Shown: piece after piece, positions 1 through 11,425 of the stretch
How the letters are laid out: every line of letters starts with the position of its first letter
Position numbering within the stretch: the stretch's first letter is position 1
From: Ephemerocybe angulata
Taxonomy: Eukaryota > Basidiomycota > Agaricomycetes > Agaricales > Psathyrellaceae
Assembly (NCBI GenBank): GCA_013368325.1
Contig: JAACJK010000006.1
Location: forward strand, 186,001 to 250,000
Length of the DNA: 64,000 nt
Direction: 5' to 3'
The notes under the pieces: model-generated
The model's input: only the letters and a program-made list of their open reading frames with translations
Database searches by the model: none
Told to the model about the DNA's origin: nothing
Program-made: the position numbers and the translations under genes

Positions 1-1180
1 GTAGAGTTTCAAGCGCCCTGAGAAGAGAGCCGATGGTCGTACATCTCTCGAGAATGAGTTCCATTTGCAGCCGCGCCAGAAGAAACCTAAGAAGTCATTG
101 TAAACATCGGTAAGGAGTCGAGACGCTCGTAGGCAAAGAAAGAGGCACTCACATTCCTTTAGACTTTTCCACGATCAACCTAGTGAACCGCTCGGCAACG
201 GTAGGGTTGTCCGACAAGATCCTGGACAGCTTTGTACTCTCTTTCACCCTCTGGGCAACATATATTTCGATATCTTTCGTCCGCGCCTGGACGGGTATGT
301 GTAGTGCCTCTGGAGTGTAGCGATGCATGAACAGTTCGAGAGGCCGACATGTGAACAGGATATGGATATGGCCCGGGAGTGAGGTGAGAACGCCGAGCAA
401 CCCATCCTTGGTCGCGTCGCCCACCTCGTCAAGGCCGTCGATGACAATGAAGGCATCCGAGAATAAGTTCAAGCTGCTTTTGAGAAGCTTGATGGCCTGA
501 GAGCATGAGAGCTCGTCTCGATAATTCTTAGCGCGCTTGTAAGTGGGAAGGATGTGTAGAAATGCGGCTCTGTGAGAGCTGACAAGTTGGGCGAGTAGAC
601 CTGCGATGATGTCCAGGAGCGCGTGCTTCTCTGAGTATCGGAGAAAAGCGTATATCACGGCAACATCTGTTCGATCAGAGAAATTGTCCTCCAGATGCTC
701 TACAGATATTGATCTGGAATGGTAGTTCAGCCAGTTAGAAGGCACGGTGAATATGAACAAGTTGACAACGCACGCAAGGATCGTCTTGCCAGACCCAGCT
801 GTGGACATCGCTTTGTCAGGGTGGAACTACAGGGTCCTGTCTCGGTACTCACGAAGTCCGGTCGCCCAAACCACCGTCCCTTTTTGCCTCACAAACTCTC
901 CAAACTCGAACGTAGCTACAAGCCAAGACCCGGTGTCGTCCATCCTTGCCTCCAACGACAGCCGATATACAGATCGGAAGTTTGCACCCTTCAACCACGC
1001 CGCAACTTCGTCAATGCTAGCTACTCGAACAGAAGTGAGCAAGCCTAACACCAGAACGGCTCCTACAACGTCCTCACCTTCGGCACTGCTTATCGGCGCA
1101 GGATTCACAATAATGTCCCTTCCGGCATTTTGGATGGTCATTTCATGGGCATTGAAGGTCGATGCGTTCTGAAAGGACCT
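1..1180 (-). CDS. NACHT-domain P-loop NTPase, NLR-like (3' end beyond window)
   Basis: Partial gene running off the left edge. Supported exons (minus strand) are about 1180..853, 798..153 and 86..1; introns 852-799 (54 nt) and 152-87 (66 nt) have GT/AG ends and keep frame. The first junction creates the Walker A motif GLPGSGKT, and the Walker B/NACHT motif FIVIDGLDEV lies near 430-460. Upstream, a FQNAS...MTIQNAGRD stretch and AAWL..A.FRS are typical of the N-terminal linker of mushroom NACHT proteins. After the second intron the chain continues GMFLLARLQM, the usual segment after the NACHT core. Such proteins act as STAND-type signalling switches, often in heterokaryon incompatibility or non-self recognition; that role is inference here. 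The 5' end is unresolved: the frame stays open to about 1384 without a convincing ATG, and another small intron may lie near 1010-1060. Confidence 0.8.
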
Positions 1181-1961
1181 CGAACCGCGCTCATCTGAGC
1201 GTCCCCTGCCTGCACATAGCCCAGTTAGCTGATTGGATCGATAAGGCCCCGAGCAAAGGTACGAAGAAGACTTGCCGTGATCAAACTGTAAGTTGCGTCG
1301 ATCCATGCTTCGCGAGGCAGGCGAAAGCAGAAACCCGTCCAGACGTGGACGTCTAAAGCAAGGTGTGCACTTGCAGTATCCCACCGTCTAATCTAACCCT
1401 CTTTGGCGAGTCACTGCCTCCACGGTCCAACGTCCCAGGTGACCGCGGAAGCATTACATTAGGCGCCGGCGAGCGAGGATGCAAACGTGATGAGCCCAAG
1501 GTGGCCTGCAGTATCCGCGGGTAAAAGGCCTGGCACTATAAAGGGAGCCACAGATATTCGGGGACCCGAGAGTTCTAGAAGGCCCCAACTTCCAACTTGG
1601 AGCCGAACATTTCCATCCAACAGATCCAATGTTCAACCTCCTCTCCTCGTTGCTCCCCTACTCGTGTAAGACCGAAAGCCCAACTTCATTTCTGCACTGG
1701 CTAGGGCGTTTCAGGTCGAGGAAAAGACTTTCCAGGATTAGCTTGGAGTTTGGGAGGAGAGGGAAATTTTGGTGGTTGGGTGGAAACGACAGCGAACTTT
1801 TTCTGTGGGCCTGTGGGAAACTGACAAAGGCTTAGTCAGCCGGAGCCGCCCACTCAGGTTAGGGGCACCAATTAGCGCCCATACACGTCCTTCCATCTCC
1901 TCCCCCCACCCATCCCCTCCTACAACCCATCTCTACCGACCTCTGAAGCCCACCAGTCTCT
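1181..1961. other. intergenic, no gene seen
   Basis: Divergent interval between the NACHT gene (-) and the ERG26-like gene (+). The open frames here have no recognisable motif. It presumably holds both promoters, but no TATA box or other element stands out. Confidence 0.5.
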
Positions 1962-3457
1962 ATGCAAAACGACCTTGAGCCGGAGAGGTACCTCGTAATC
2001 GGAGGCGCCGGCTTCCTCGGGTCGTACATCGTCGAAGCGTTGTTAGCGCGCGGGGAGAAGCACGTTGCGGTGTATGATTTGTTGCCACCTTTGGAGGGGG
2101 AGGAGAAGAAAGGGGTGGCTTATTATGAGGGTGATGTGTTGGATGAGGAGAGGCTTGTTGAAGTTTTGCGCAAGGTACGCAGTGCGGCCAGTGCCACTGA
2201 TGCTCAATGCATTCGACACCGAACTGACGATCGAACTATCGTTCTATGGTAGGAAACATCGACAACGGTATTCCACACCGTATCCCCCATCCACGGCCTC
2301 GACCGCGCAATATACCACACCGTCAACATCACCGGCACAAAACACATCCTCTCCGCTTGCCGCACCGCCGGCACCATATACTCCTTCGTCTTCACCTCGA
2401 GCACGGGTGCCGTGTGGAGAGGCCAACCTGTGAGAGGTGCGACGGAGGCTGAGATCCCGCTCGTTGAAGAGGAGTGGGATGTGTATGGGTATACGAAGGC
2501 TGTTGCGGAGAGGATGGTTATTGAAGCGAACGCGAATGGGGAGGGGGGCATGCGGACGGTTGCGTTGAGGCCGTGTGGGATGCTTGGGTGCGTGCTGAGT
2601 TATTTGGTTTGCCGCGGGCGCTTGGCGGTATACTGAGGTGTTTTGGTGTGGGTGTAGGCCGGGGGACAAACAGGGCATGTGGCAGTTGGCTGAAGCGTAT
2701 GAGAATGGCCAATATAAGTATTCAATCGGGAAAGGAGACCATCTCTCCGACATAACCTACGTAGGTGAGCTATCTCATCATCCTATTCCGGCCCCAGGAA
2801 GCCGTCACTGACGAGCGCTACCTCTCCTTCTACCATTATAATTATCAATTGGCAACAGGAAACGTCGCCGACGCCCACCTCCTCGCAGCAGACAAGCTCT
2901 CCCCTCACGCCTCCCCAGCAGACCGCGACGCCGTCTCCGGCGAAGCCTTCTTCATCACCAACGGAGCCCCGGCCCCGTACAACCGATACCTCGCGATCTC
3001 ATGGGGCCTCATGGGTGCCGACCTCAGCCAGATGGTGGTTCTCCCTGTGTTCGTTGGGTGGCTTATGACGATTTTCAGTATTGCGTGGAGCCGTGTTACG
3101 GGGAAGAACACGCTGTTTACGTGGTATCTTTATGCTGTTTTGACGACGGAGCAGTGGTATAGCTCTGAGAAGGTGAGTTTCTATAGGTGCCATTTCTGGC
3201 GCGCCACTCGTAGCTCACTCGCTTCTCTCTCTCACTTTGATTGACTGGGTACTACTAATAGGCTAAGAAGTTGTTAGGATGGGAACCCCACGTCAGTCTG
3301 GAGGAAGGGTGTAAGCTCTCGAACGAGGCAAGTCCCCCTTTATGATAGCAAAATCCTCTCCCAGCTATCTAACGTGAGAGATGTGCAACAGTGGTGGAAG
3401 CAAAAAGGTGCCAGGCAGCACGCCGAGAGGTTGAAGCTAAAGAACAAAGCCGTTTGA
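1962..3457 (+). CDS. ERG26: ERG26-like sterol-4-alpha-carboxylate 3-dehydrogenase (3-beta-HSD/SDR family)
   Basis: Six exons: 1962-2174, 2253-2587, 2658-2764, 2859-3172, 3262-3327, 3392-3457, giving 366 aa, close to the family length. The Rossmann motif GGAGFLG is at residues 14-20. The catalytic Tyr-x3-Lys is in VYGYTK (about 149-153). SDITYVGNVADAH and NGAPAPYN follow, as in ERG26/3-beta-HSD proteins. A hydrophobic stretch near residue 270 (VLPVFVGWLMTIF) fits ER-membrane association. In ergosterol synthesis ERG26 carries out the NAD-dependent oxidative decarboxylation of the C4-carboxylated sterol together with ERG25/ERG27. Intron 5 (3328-3391) starts with GC (GAG|GCAAGT), a GC-AG intron. 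Exon phases agree at all five junctions. A paralogous sterol or secondary-metabolite dehydrogenase cannot be excluded, and a decayed relative lies at 5.6-6.3 kb. Confidence 0.85.
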
Positions 3458-3938
3458 TTGGAGCGTCGCGAGAGGGTGGCCTCCACATCAATGTTTGTTT
3501 ATCTACTAGTCATATGGGTAATATATAATACATTTTACAGTCAAGAATGCTGAGAGACAAGGGCAGGTAGACTGTCACTTAGAAGGGGCGCTAAATACCG
3601 AATTGGTCATGCCTCTCTAAAGCCAAAAGGACAACGCTTAGATCTAACAGCTACAATCTTATCTTCTCCCAAACAGTACGGGAACCAGATATTGACTGGG
3701 TCCCTACACCTCCTTGAGCCAAAGGCATCGAAGATAGACGGACCAGCACCCAAGGCGACCCATCCTCAGTTTGAGATATGATGGTGCTTTGACTCGCATC
3801 CCTTTAGGGAAATCTCGTAACGTACCCCGTGACATGCACACCTCCACCATTGACAGGCACGCGACGCGTTCGTTGATTGTTTAATTGTTGATGGGTCCAG
3901 ATGGGATGTGATTCGTGGCCCGTAGGCGGGTCTATCTA

Positions 3939-3996
3939 GGGCGTGGTATGGTATGGTATGGTCGTGGTATGGTGTGGTATGGTCGTGGTATGGTAC
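3939..3996. repeat. simple repeat, GGTAT/GGTC-rich
   Basis: Short tandem array of GTGGTATG and GGTCGTGGTATG units between the ERG26-like gene and the small Ser-rich gene. No coding signal is seen, and the rest of 3458-4213 holds nothing recognisable. Confidence 0.8.
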
Positions 3997-4213
3997 ATGC
4001 AGGTCGTGAAAGGTCGTTAGCGTCGTGGGTGGGTCGTTAGTGGAGAGAACAGGTAGGTAAGTAAGATATAATAAATATGCGCTGGACCGGTTGGACGATG
4101 AAGGGGAGAAAGCATGGGACACACAACGGTGGGTTGAAGGTCGGAGGCAAGGTAAGGGAGAACGCAGGAAGGATTAATGGTGGTGGTGGTGGTGGTAGTA
4201 GCAGCAATCACAG

Positions 4214-4856
4214 TCACGTCGATGTTGCTGTTGTTGTTGTTGTTGACGTGGTCGAACTGGAGCTCGGGAATTGGCCAGCAGCCGAACTCCCAGGCCGACT
4301 CGAGCTCTCGCTCATACCCCTCGCCCGCCCCTCAGAGAGAGCCTCAATCCGCCTATTCGGAATACACAAGTCGTCCTTGCCCCGCACGCTGACAAAGTCG
4401 TCGAACGAGTCCTCCTCTCCCTCATACGGGCTCGAAGAGGAGTTAATCTAAACACATCCACTGTCAGTGCAGCCCTTTTCGCATACCCACATCCAAAAAG
4501 AGTATCAAAACCACGACACTCACCCATTGGCCGAGAACATCCCCAACGCGCCGCGCCTCCTCCTGGGTAAACGCACAGCGCGTGCCCTTTTCCGCATGCA
4601 GCTTCAGCAAATCGCTCAGCGTGCGCCCGCCCTCGCCCTTTCCTATCGACCGCTGGCTCGTCTCCTTCCTTCTCGGTGTGCTTTCCTCAAGTCCTGCCTG
4701 GTTCACCTCCTGGGGGAAGAGAACCGAGTTTCTAGGTGTAAGACGCGGTGTGTCGGACATCGTGACAGAGGTATCCCAGTCTGCGGCGTCGATGGAGGAG
4801 GAGGAGGAGGAGGCGGAGGCGGAGCGGTGGAAGGGTTGGCGCGGGGAGGAGGCCAT
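4214..4856 (-). CDS. small Ser-rich conserved-type hypothetical protein
   Basis: Two exons: 4856..4524 and 4447..4214, intron 4523-4448 (76 nt, GTGAGT...TTTAG), phase 0, 188 aa. The start chosen is the ATG of MASSPRQPF; an in-frame ATG at 4916 would add 20 residues. Order: a Ser-rich N-terminus with acidic and Ser runs, a likely folded core SDLLKLHAEKGTRCAFTQEEARRVGDVLGQW (about 80-111) joined across the intron to an Asn-Ser-Ser acidic segment, then a Ser/Thr/Gly-rich tail ending in a poly-Thr stretch encoded by an ACA repeat. The core resembles a short conserved segment of small basidiomycete proteins of unknown function. No enzymatic motif is visible. Confidence 0.7.
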
Positions 4857-5639
4857 TTTGGGGTGTGCGGGTGGTGGAGGGACAAGGAACGCGCCGCCAC
4901 TGCCACCGACGATCATCCAACTGCCTCAGCGCCAAACACGGCCAAGCACATCGGAACAATAGGCCGAATAATGAATTTCATGCTTATTCAGTACCATCAC
5001 CTGCTCCCGGGCCCACGTCGAGCTTTTTGGCTAACAGCGCTGTCTGGGTTTTCTTACGGCTGGCCCAACTCTATCGGCGGTACCTCTACTTCGAAGCCTA
5101 TTCAGCCCTCAGTGCCTATTGATATCGACTGTCGACTCCCTAGTCTCTCAGCATGCGATGAAGCTCAAGTGAATGGCAGAAGCGCTAACTTGAGCTCGTC
5201 ACCCGAAGAACTGAGTGCAGTAGCCTTCCACGTTACACACAAGGGGATTTTACAGCTTCGCGTTGAGTCTTGACAGCTGTTTACCAAGAGTCATCTGCAG
5301 GGAGGAGGGCACCTACTCTGGCACTCATCTGCTTCTCATATTATGAATCGCTCACATCCGGATATCAGATCAGAAGTGCTGTCTTGAAACGCTTTCAGAG
5401 GCTAGTTGAACTCTATAGGCTTCGCCTGGACTTGCGAAGGCCTCACCCCATGTTCCGTGCCCGGCGCCTAGGTTGAACTCTCAAAACGTTAAAACTGTGT
5501 TTGTAGCTGATTGCGGTAGCCCCTGGCGGTGCACGTAAGCGGATATGGGGAGCACACTTCTGGCTCCTTACGCAGCCAATACCTGCAGGTCACTTGGGGA
5601 ATGGTCTCAAGGAGGTGGAGGAGGAAGCCGCGGAGACTG
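4857..5639. other. intergenic, no intact gene
   Basis: No motif-bearing frame is seen. It may contain eroded 5' sequence of the ERG26 relic that follows, but similarity upstream of about 5640 is too weak to call. Confidence 0.4.
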
Positions 5640-6330
5640 TCAGTTGGGAAGTGGAAGTGCGTCACGATAGAAAGACACATCCCCGACATAACCTACATGG
5701 GCGGTCTGTTACACTCATCAATTGCTGGTGGTGACGGAACCCCGCTACACCTTCGGCGACTGGCGCTGAATCCTCCTTCTACTAAGTACCCTCATCAATT
5801 TCCAATAAATAGGACTAGGCAATGTCGCCGACACTGCTGACGAGATCTCATCTCATGCCACTCCTTCGGATTGGGAAGCAGTTTCTGAGGAGGCCTTCTG
5901 GATCTTCGTCGCCGAAAGAGCCCCACCAGTACGATCTATACCTTAAACTTAATTTCGTGGAGAGTTATAGATAGAGCATCTTCCTCTATTTATCGCCTCG
6001 CTCCCACCATTGATTGCAGTCGCATTGCAGGGAAGAAGGCCTTCTTTCTCATCGTACCTCTACGCTGTTTTAACAACGGGGCAGTAGTACAGCTTCGAGA
6101 AGGTAAATAGATGCACGTTCAAGCCCATGTACAGCTCGTGACTCGTTTCTCTGACTGCCTGGGTACGAGGAGAGAAAGCTGTTGGGCTGTGAGCTTCGCC
6201 TAATCTTGAAAGAAGGCTGCAGGCGCTCGATCGAGGCGAATTCCCTGCTTCTATCTTTTTCCTGTCATTAACCCTCCTTGTGATAGTTTCAGTGGACCGA
6301 AAATGTGCCAAGCAACGTGTCAAGAAACTG
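5640..6330 (+). pseudogene. decayed ERG26-like pseudogene
   Basis: Fragments follow the exon order of the intact gene at 1962-3457: HIPDITYMG near 5680-5700 (cf. HLSDITYVG), NVADTADEISSHATPSD near 5822-5872 (cf. NVADAHLLAADKLSPHASPAD), YLYAVLTTGQ-stop-YSFEK near 6058-6105, and RKLLGCELR...LKEGCRRSIEA near 6165-6240 (cf. KKLLGWEPHVSLEEGC), then the equivalent of the last exon start near 6293. Frames are interrupted by stops and indels and no start can be assigned. It lies in direct orientation 2.2 kb downstream of the intact copy, consistent with an old tandem duplication. Confidence 0.75.
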
Positions 6331-6604
6331 TAGCAGAAGTTCATGGGTGTCCGATTGACGGGAATTAGTCTACCTATTCGGTACATCAAAGCCCAGCGCG
6401 AAGTCTTAGACTCCGAGGGATATGTTACGGTATATTTACAATGCCAGTGACCTAGGAATACATACATGGATATCACGAAAACGGGTATGAAGGGAGGCTA
6501 TAAATACAACGAATGGTATATGCAATAAGGAGTGACTAGGGATAGAAAAAGGAAATCTACTATGAGGGGAAAGGAAATGATAAAAAAGTCCAGCGCAACC
6601 ACAA

Positions 6605-7954
6605 TCACGAAGCAGATCTCGACCTCACAGGAGAAGAATCAAAGGATACAGCTCGTCCTGTACTCTCCCATTTCTCCAAGGTAGCCATCAGCTTGCTTGA
6701 CTTCGCTTTGACATCAGCGATTGCATCGTCGCCCAGTATCAAATGAGAAGGCCAAGGCTTGTGTTCCGCCGTACCCTCCCCTCGGACGATGTCGACGACC
6801 AGCTCCATGGCACGGACGGGGTCGCCCTTCTGCGTCCCTGTGATGGACGCAAACCTCTGGGCTGTGGTCTCGCGGACGTTGTCGTACGCAGCGATCGGTC
6901 GGTCCTGGAAGAAAGGCCGGGAGTGGATGCCTTCCGTTCTGAATGCGCCCGGCGCAACAAGGAGGACTCGGACATTGAACTGCGCGAGCTCGGTGGCCAA
7001 GGTTTCCGTGAACGCTGAAGATCACAATCAGCAAACGGAATGGAGTGTCACATCGGGTCCAGGACGCTCACCATGTACGGCAGCTTTGGATGCTGAGTAG
7101 GGACCAACTCCCTGTTTGAGATGGTTAACATTGAGCATCATCATGACGACAGATTCCCTCTTTGGGAACTTACCACCAGTTCCGTCTTCCATGCTGAGCG
7201 ACTACCGACGTTGACGATACACCCTTGGCTCTCCCTAATCCAAGGAAGCGTCACGGTGGTCATGTCGATGAGTCCGAATACGTTCACATTAAACGTCCGG
7301 CGGTATAACGACGAGCTAGATGACATGGTTAGCGACCTCGGATTGCGGGCAAATAAAGAGATCCTTACCCTCCCTCTTCCGACAAGCCGACCAAGCCTTG
7401 GCCTGCAATACCACATGGTGAGCATGGTTTCACTCTGATGCACATCTCCAAGCTTACCAGCATTGTTCACCAGCACGTCAATCCGACCCCAGATGGCAGC
7501 GGCTTCGTCGACCTTGGCTTTGAGACACTCTTCACCCTCAGTGACATCCAGCTGAATTCGCCTGAGGTTCTTCTCAAATTCCTCGGGTAGCGGTTCGTCA
7601 TCGAGATCAGCGTCTAATGACCTCACTGTTGCGATCACACAGTCCCCGCGCTGGAGCGCTGAGCGGACCAGCCGGCGTCCAAAGCCTGTCGATGTCCCTT
7701 TGGAAATAGAGCTTGTCAACATCGGCTTCAGCAGTGGAGAATGAGGATGAGTATTCACCAGTGATCAGCCAGACAAGCTGTTTCTGAGGACGGAACGATT
7801 TGACGGCGATGACAGGCTTTTCAGACTTGGATACGTCCTTGCTTGAGTGAGAACGGCCAACGAAGAATTCGTGAAGGTGCTCATAACGGCGAGCAGCGTC
7901 GCTGATGAAATGCAGGCGGGTGTTGAAGTACTGGAAGAGGCTCTGCATTATCAT
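6605..7954 (-). CDS. classical short-chain dehydrogenase/reductase (SDR)
   Basis: Six exons: 7954..7759, 7697..7458, 7402..7369 (34 nt), 7315..7174, 7111..7072 (40 nt), 7014..6605; 353 aa; all phases agree. Motifs in order: cofactor loop TGTSTGFG (about 65-72, formed across intron 1), DVTEGEE, NNAG (formed across intron 2), IVNVGSRS, catalytic YSASK (about 209-213, in the 40-nt exon) and APGAFRTEG. It is predicted to be a cytosolic NAD(P)-dependent oxidoreductase; the substrate is unknown. The N-terminal 50 or so residues before QLVWLITG are unusually long, so a later start is possible. A truncated, frameshifted copy lies at 34.58-35.36 kb and a more diverged relative at 43.4 kb. Confidence 0.88.
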
Positions 7955-9044
7955 CTCTGGGGGGAAGGTGGCGAAACACTTTGGAAAGAGGAATGCTTCT
8001 GCGCCCCAGATTTTTATATCAGCAGAAGGTAAATACGGGGAAATAAGATGAAACAGGCTTTTCTATGCCGCGCCGCGACAATCGTGCAGAAATGCACCGC
8101 TCATGTGGCCCTTCTCTCCACTGAGGCTGTATGATTCAGATTCGAAAACCTGACAATCAATCATCGTCTCGGCTCCCTTGGAGGGAAGATGAGAAGGCCG
8201 TCCAAAGCTGCTAACTCGATCAGCCACAAGTACATAATCGCAGCCGTTCTAAAGTGGTGTAAACTTACAAGAAGTTTCGGATACTTTCTCCGCTCGCCAT
8301 GCGTACGAGCGCACCTTTTCGATAACGTTTGGCAGATGTCAGTGGGCTGCGATCTTCAGCTTGGAATTAGCCGCTAAGATCTCCGAGCGAACATCGTAGC
8401 ATCGCGTTAAGCTTTGTCGACAACCCAATGTCATTCGATGTATCGCTTATAGCGTCGATCCCCTGGAGAGTATTTGGTGAGGGTAAGAGCCTGAGACCTC
8501 TGCGCAACCTAAATAAATCGGTGATAAGCACTTGTATGACTATCTTGAGGTACCGCACCACACACTCTATTCTGGGGCAGAAGCCCTTTTGATTGCGCCC
8601 GCAATCGCGATGGTCTATCTGCGCAGGCAAGTGAATAGAATGAAAGAAGTGATGTATACCACATGCAGTGAATGGCCACCTTTTCCAGTTTACCGGATAC
8701 TAGGCGCTCCTAGATCCCAACCCGGATCATACATATAGCTCTCTTCTCTTCTAAGACAATCCATGAAAGCAAGGATTGCTTCGACGAAGGGCCATGAGAC
8801 TCGAAAAGGGTCAGCGAGGCGAAAGTACTAACCGCGAGAAAGTCGGGAGAAAGCTGTTTGAAACACCCGGTCAGCGACGATACATGCTCCATCAGTCCGG
8901 CTGGACACGTACCAAGATAACTTGGACCATGAGAATCTCCAAGTGGATGTAGGTGGCGATTGGAGGCACGACTACGCTCAGATGACGATGGTAGCGATGC
9001 AATCTCAGTATGATTCAAGACGGCCGCTTCTCTGGATTTAATAA
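7955..9044. other. intergenic, weak frames only
   Basis: Several short frames exist (for example minus strand 8630-8367 and 9018-8710) but none has a recognisable motif. Sequence from about 8838 on is duplicated at 35,366 onward; the part up to about 8837 is absent from that copy. Confidence 0.4.
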
Positions 9045-9532
9045 TCAGGACCAGGACAATAGGGTCGCCAATCCAAGGGGCAAGATAAGCGGGGCACGGA
9101 AGCGAGAGAAGTGCAGCATAAGTATGGGCCAGATCAAGTGTGCCTCAACGCAGACAAGAAGGCACCGGGCAGGCCCATTGGAATCCTCGCAGGAGTTCTG
9201 AGGGCGGTTCTCAATGATGTTCATCATCGTTTTAGACTTCCACAAGGCAAAGTTAGGATGCATTAGCCATTCAATACCTTCTAACGCGGCAAGATCAGCT
9301 TCTTTGTCCAAATAGCAACTTGAAAAGATTCACATTGCTCGTCCCCACTGATGCGCCAACCAACGTATTGTGTCTGAAACGATCCTGCGTCGACGGCCAT
9401 CATATCGTTCTTTAACTCATTTTCGACGGAGCGCCCAGAGACACAGAAAGACACGGGTTTCTTGCATTCTGACACGAGGCGGATCATGGGGTGGTTGTGG
9501 TAAGAGAGAAAGAAGCGACAGGGTGCTCCCAT
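9045..9532 (-). CDS. uncertain small gene or relic downstream of the PD-(D/E)XK gene
   Basis: Starts with MGAPCRFFLS at 9532. A 59-nt intron (about 9357-9299, GTTGGC...ACAAAG) would join FQTQYV to EADLAALEGIEWLMHPNF and keep frame; without it the frame stops early. A TATA-like GCTATATAC lies about 40 nt upstream. No family is recognised. The copy near 35.7-36.06 kb differs by small indels that shift the reading frame, so the gene may be dead in one or both copies. Confidence 0.35.
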
Positions 9533-9580
9533 GAATGACAACACGTGGACTACTGGTATCGGAACTGGTCTGTATATAGC

Positions 9581-10346
9581 TCATTTCTCAAGTTTGTACA
9601 AATTCTCTCCACCTGTCGGACGGAGCTGATGGAGGATGAGTAAGCGAGAATAACAGGAGTAGCGAGCAGCGCACCCATTCAAGAAGCAGTCCAACAACTC
9701 TGCGGAGTTGGTCCTCAAAATGGGCGTTCCCAGGGCGATAGAGGTTTTGCGTTATCGATCGGTAATACGTGTAGCTGCTGTTCTCGCGCTTTAAAATAAA
9801 GAATATGAACTTCTCGCCATCCGACAGACAAAAGCGCACGGTGTCCTCCCTAGAATTTATGAGCAGGGGGGGTCAGATTAGATCATATCGAAATGTTGGT
9901 TCGTATACGCACTTCGAATTCGATAATACTACCATCGCTTGCGTCACAGCCTCAGGAATGAACGACCCCAGGCTAGTCTTGCCCGCAGGCTGACGCTTGG
10001 CCTCAACAAGAAAAAGGCGCCCTTCCGCAACCTGATACACATATTCCTCAACAAATGGGTCTGGGCCAACCAATCGGGCTTACAACAGATTCTATCAATG
10101 GGGTGATCGAGGAACAATGGCAAAGCACGTACCTCGGTGGTCACCCGCTTGGTCTGGTACATACTCTACGATAGCGTAGTCCACACTCCCACTGAACGTC
10201 ACCTCGTAGCCGTCCTTCTTAAACAAAGCCTCACGTGGCTTCATTTCAGGGATAATAGCAATGTCTCGGTGGGGCGATTTCACCGAGATAACATCTCCAA
10301 GAAAGAGAAGAATGGCATCGAGAACCATTCGAGCTCCAGCCTCGTA
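9581..10346 (-). pseudogene. PD-(D/E)XK nuclease-like gene, 3' exons (split by the 22.5-kb element)
   Basis: Exons 3-6 of a six-exon gene: 10346..10133, 10078..9913, 9849..9675, 9625..9581. Exons 1-2 are at 33350..32926, on the other side of the mobile element. Exon 3 begins EAGARMVLDAILLF. The putative active-site residues are the Asp in SGSVDYAIVEY (exon 3) and Glu-x-Lys in FLVEAKRQ (exon 4), followed by PEAVTQAM, VRFCLSDGEKFIFFILKR and a C-terminus ending in ENLYELEK. This fits a restriction-endonuclease-fold family repeated in mushroom genomes. All introns keep frame, so the exons themselves look undamaged; the gene is broken only by the insertion. An uninterrupted copy is at 36,099-37,343. 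Confidence 0.8.
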
Positions 10347-10367
10347 CTAACAACCTGTGGGCAGATG

Positions 10368-10405
10368 GCCGATGCTTCGCACGGCAGTTATTCCGAGGCA
10401 TTTTG
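10368..10405 (-). repeat. 3'-terminal hairpin and internal copy of the asymmetric terminal inverted repeat
   Basis: Positions 10390-10405 (plus strand ATTCCGAGGCATTTTG) are the inverted match of the right terminus at 32,864-32,879. Positions 10368-10385 (GCCGATGCTTCGCACGGC) can fold into a 7-bp stem with one bulged base and a 3-nt loop, 14-15 nt from the element end. This is where rolling-circle elements carry the termination hairpin. Confidence 0.75.
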
Positions 10406-10776
10406 CCTCCATTGGCTGCAGACGGCCTGCGATATGGCTGATCAGGCCTTTTTCAAACTCAATGCAGCAAGATCACTTCGACCCGTCGGACGCCGTAGTA
10501 GCGGCGATGGCATCATACTGCTCGACCTAATTAGGCGATCAATGGGCGGCATCACGCAACCGGTGGCCCCAAGGGAAGTGGATGTGTTATTACCATAGCG
10601 CAAGTCATCCACTGGTGGTAGTCGTTGGCTGTCGTGCTACCCGTCGCTGTCCTACCTTAGCTTCCGGACTGTCTAGATCATGTAGTACCGACGCGGTCAC
10701 CACATTATGCTTATTGGACACCTGTTCACACGCGTGACGTTAACACTATCGATATAGCTTATATTCGTTTCGAAAC

Positions 10777-11351
10777 CTAGCGAATGATGTAAGCGCCTCC
10801 CGACAACCCATGCCCTCCCTTATCTGCCTGCGAGTTACGTTAGTATAACGGCGAAGTGAATTCAGGGCGAAAAAGTGTGCATTACCATTTGCTCAAGCTC
10901 CCTCGCTCCATCCTCCCATCGCAGGCCCCTGAGGTGAGTAGCAACGCGGTAGACCGTCATGATGATCAACTCGAAGGCTACATTTGAATTGTGCAGATAC
11001 ATCATCGACATGAAATGTCGGCTGACCACCTTCGCGTCGTTCGTGTCCATGAATCCGTGTCCCAGTCCAGCCTCCGCTGCGGAAATGGCAAGTGTTTGAG
11101 CCCAGCGGCGGATGACCACGCCTTCGTACTCCCGGTTGGTTGCGTTCCAGACGTCCCTGGAATGCAGGTATTGGTCTCTTAACGCGTTGTACACCCGTAC
11201 GGTGTGCTCCTTGAGATCTTCTGGGTACATGGCCCGGTAGTAGTCGTCCGGTGTCTGTTCGTACTTCGTTGTTCCGTCAGTCCAGCGAGACGCAGTACAC
11301 GGGTTTGAAGAGGCTTACCATTACGCTGCGGCTGGATGACTGAGGGTACAT
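10777..11351 (-). CDS. cargo gene 1: small hypothetical protein, 153 aa
   Basis: Three exons: 11351..11319 (33 nt), 11263..10886, 10827..10777. Intron 1 acceptor could instead be at 11254 (3 codons shorter). Intron 2 has a consensus branch site (TACTAAC) and ends CGCAG. Phases agree and give MYPQSSSRSVM...DDYYRAMYPEDLKEHTVRVYNALRDQ... ending GGAYIIR. The middle looks alpha-helical (RWAQTLAISAAEAGLG; HNSNVAFELIIMTVYRVATHLRG). No known domain is recognised. A TATA-like ATAAAAGG lies about 70 nt before the ATG. Same strand as, and just downstream of, cargo gene 2. Confidence 0.65.
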
Positions 11352-11417
11352 AGGGAAAGGACAGTGGGGATGGGAGGCGAAGCGACGGAAGTTGGGGTAG
11401 AGACGCAGGCTGTCTGG

Positions 11418-11425
11418 CCTTTTAT
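11418..11425 (-). promoter_or_regulatory. TATA-like box of cargo gene 1
   Basis: ATAAAAGG on the minus strand, about 70 nt upstream of the ATG at 11,351, the same spacing as the other TATA boxes in the element. Confidence 0.5.

Noticed and set aside
827..1384. NACHT gene start at 1,384
   Set aside because: The codon there is GTG and the upstream residues look like non-coding translation.
4271..4962. Several long plus-strand frames over the small Ser-rich gene
   Set aside because: They are shadows of the minus-strand exons, caused by GC-rich, repeat-rich sequence.
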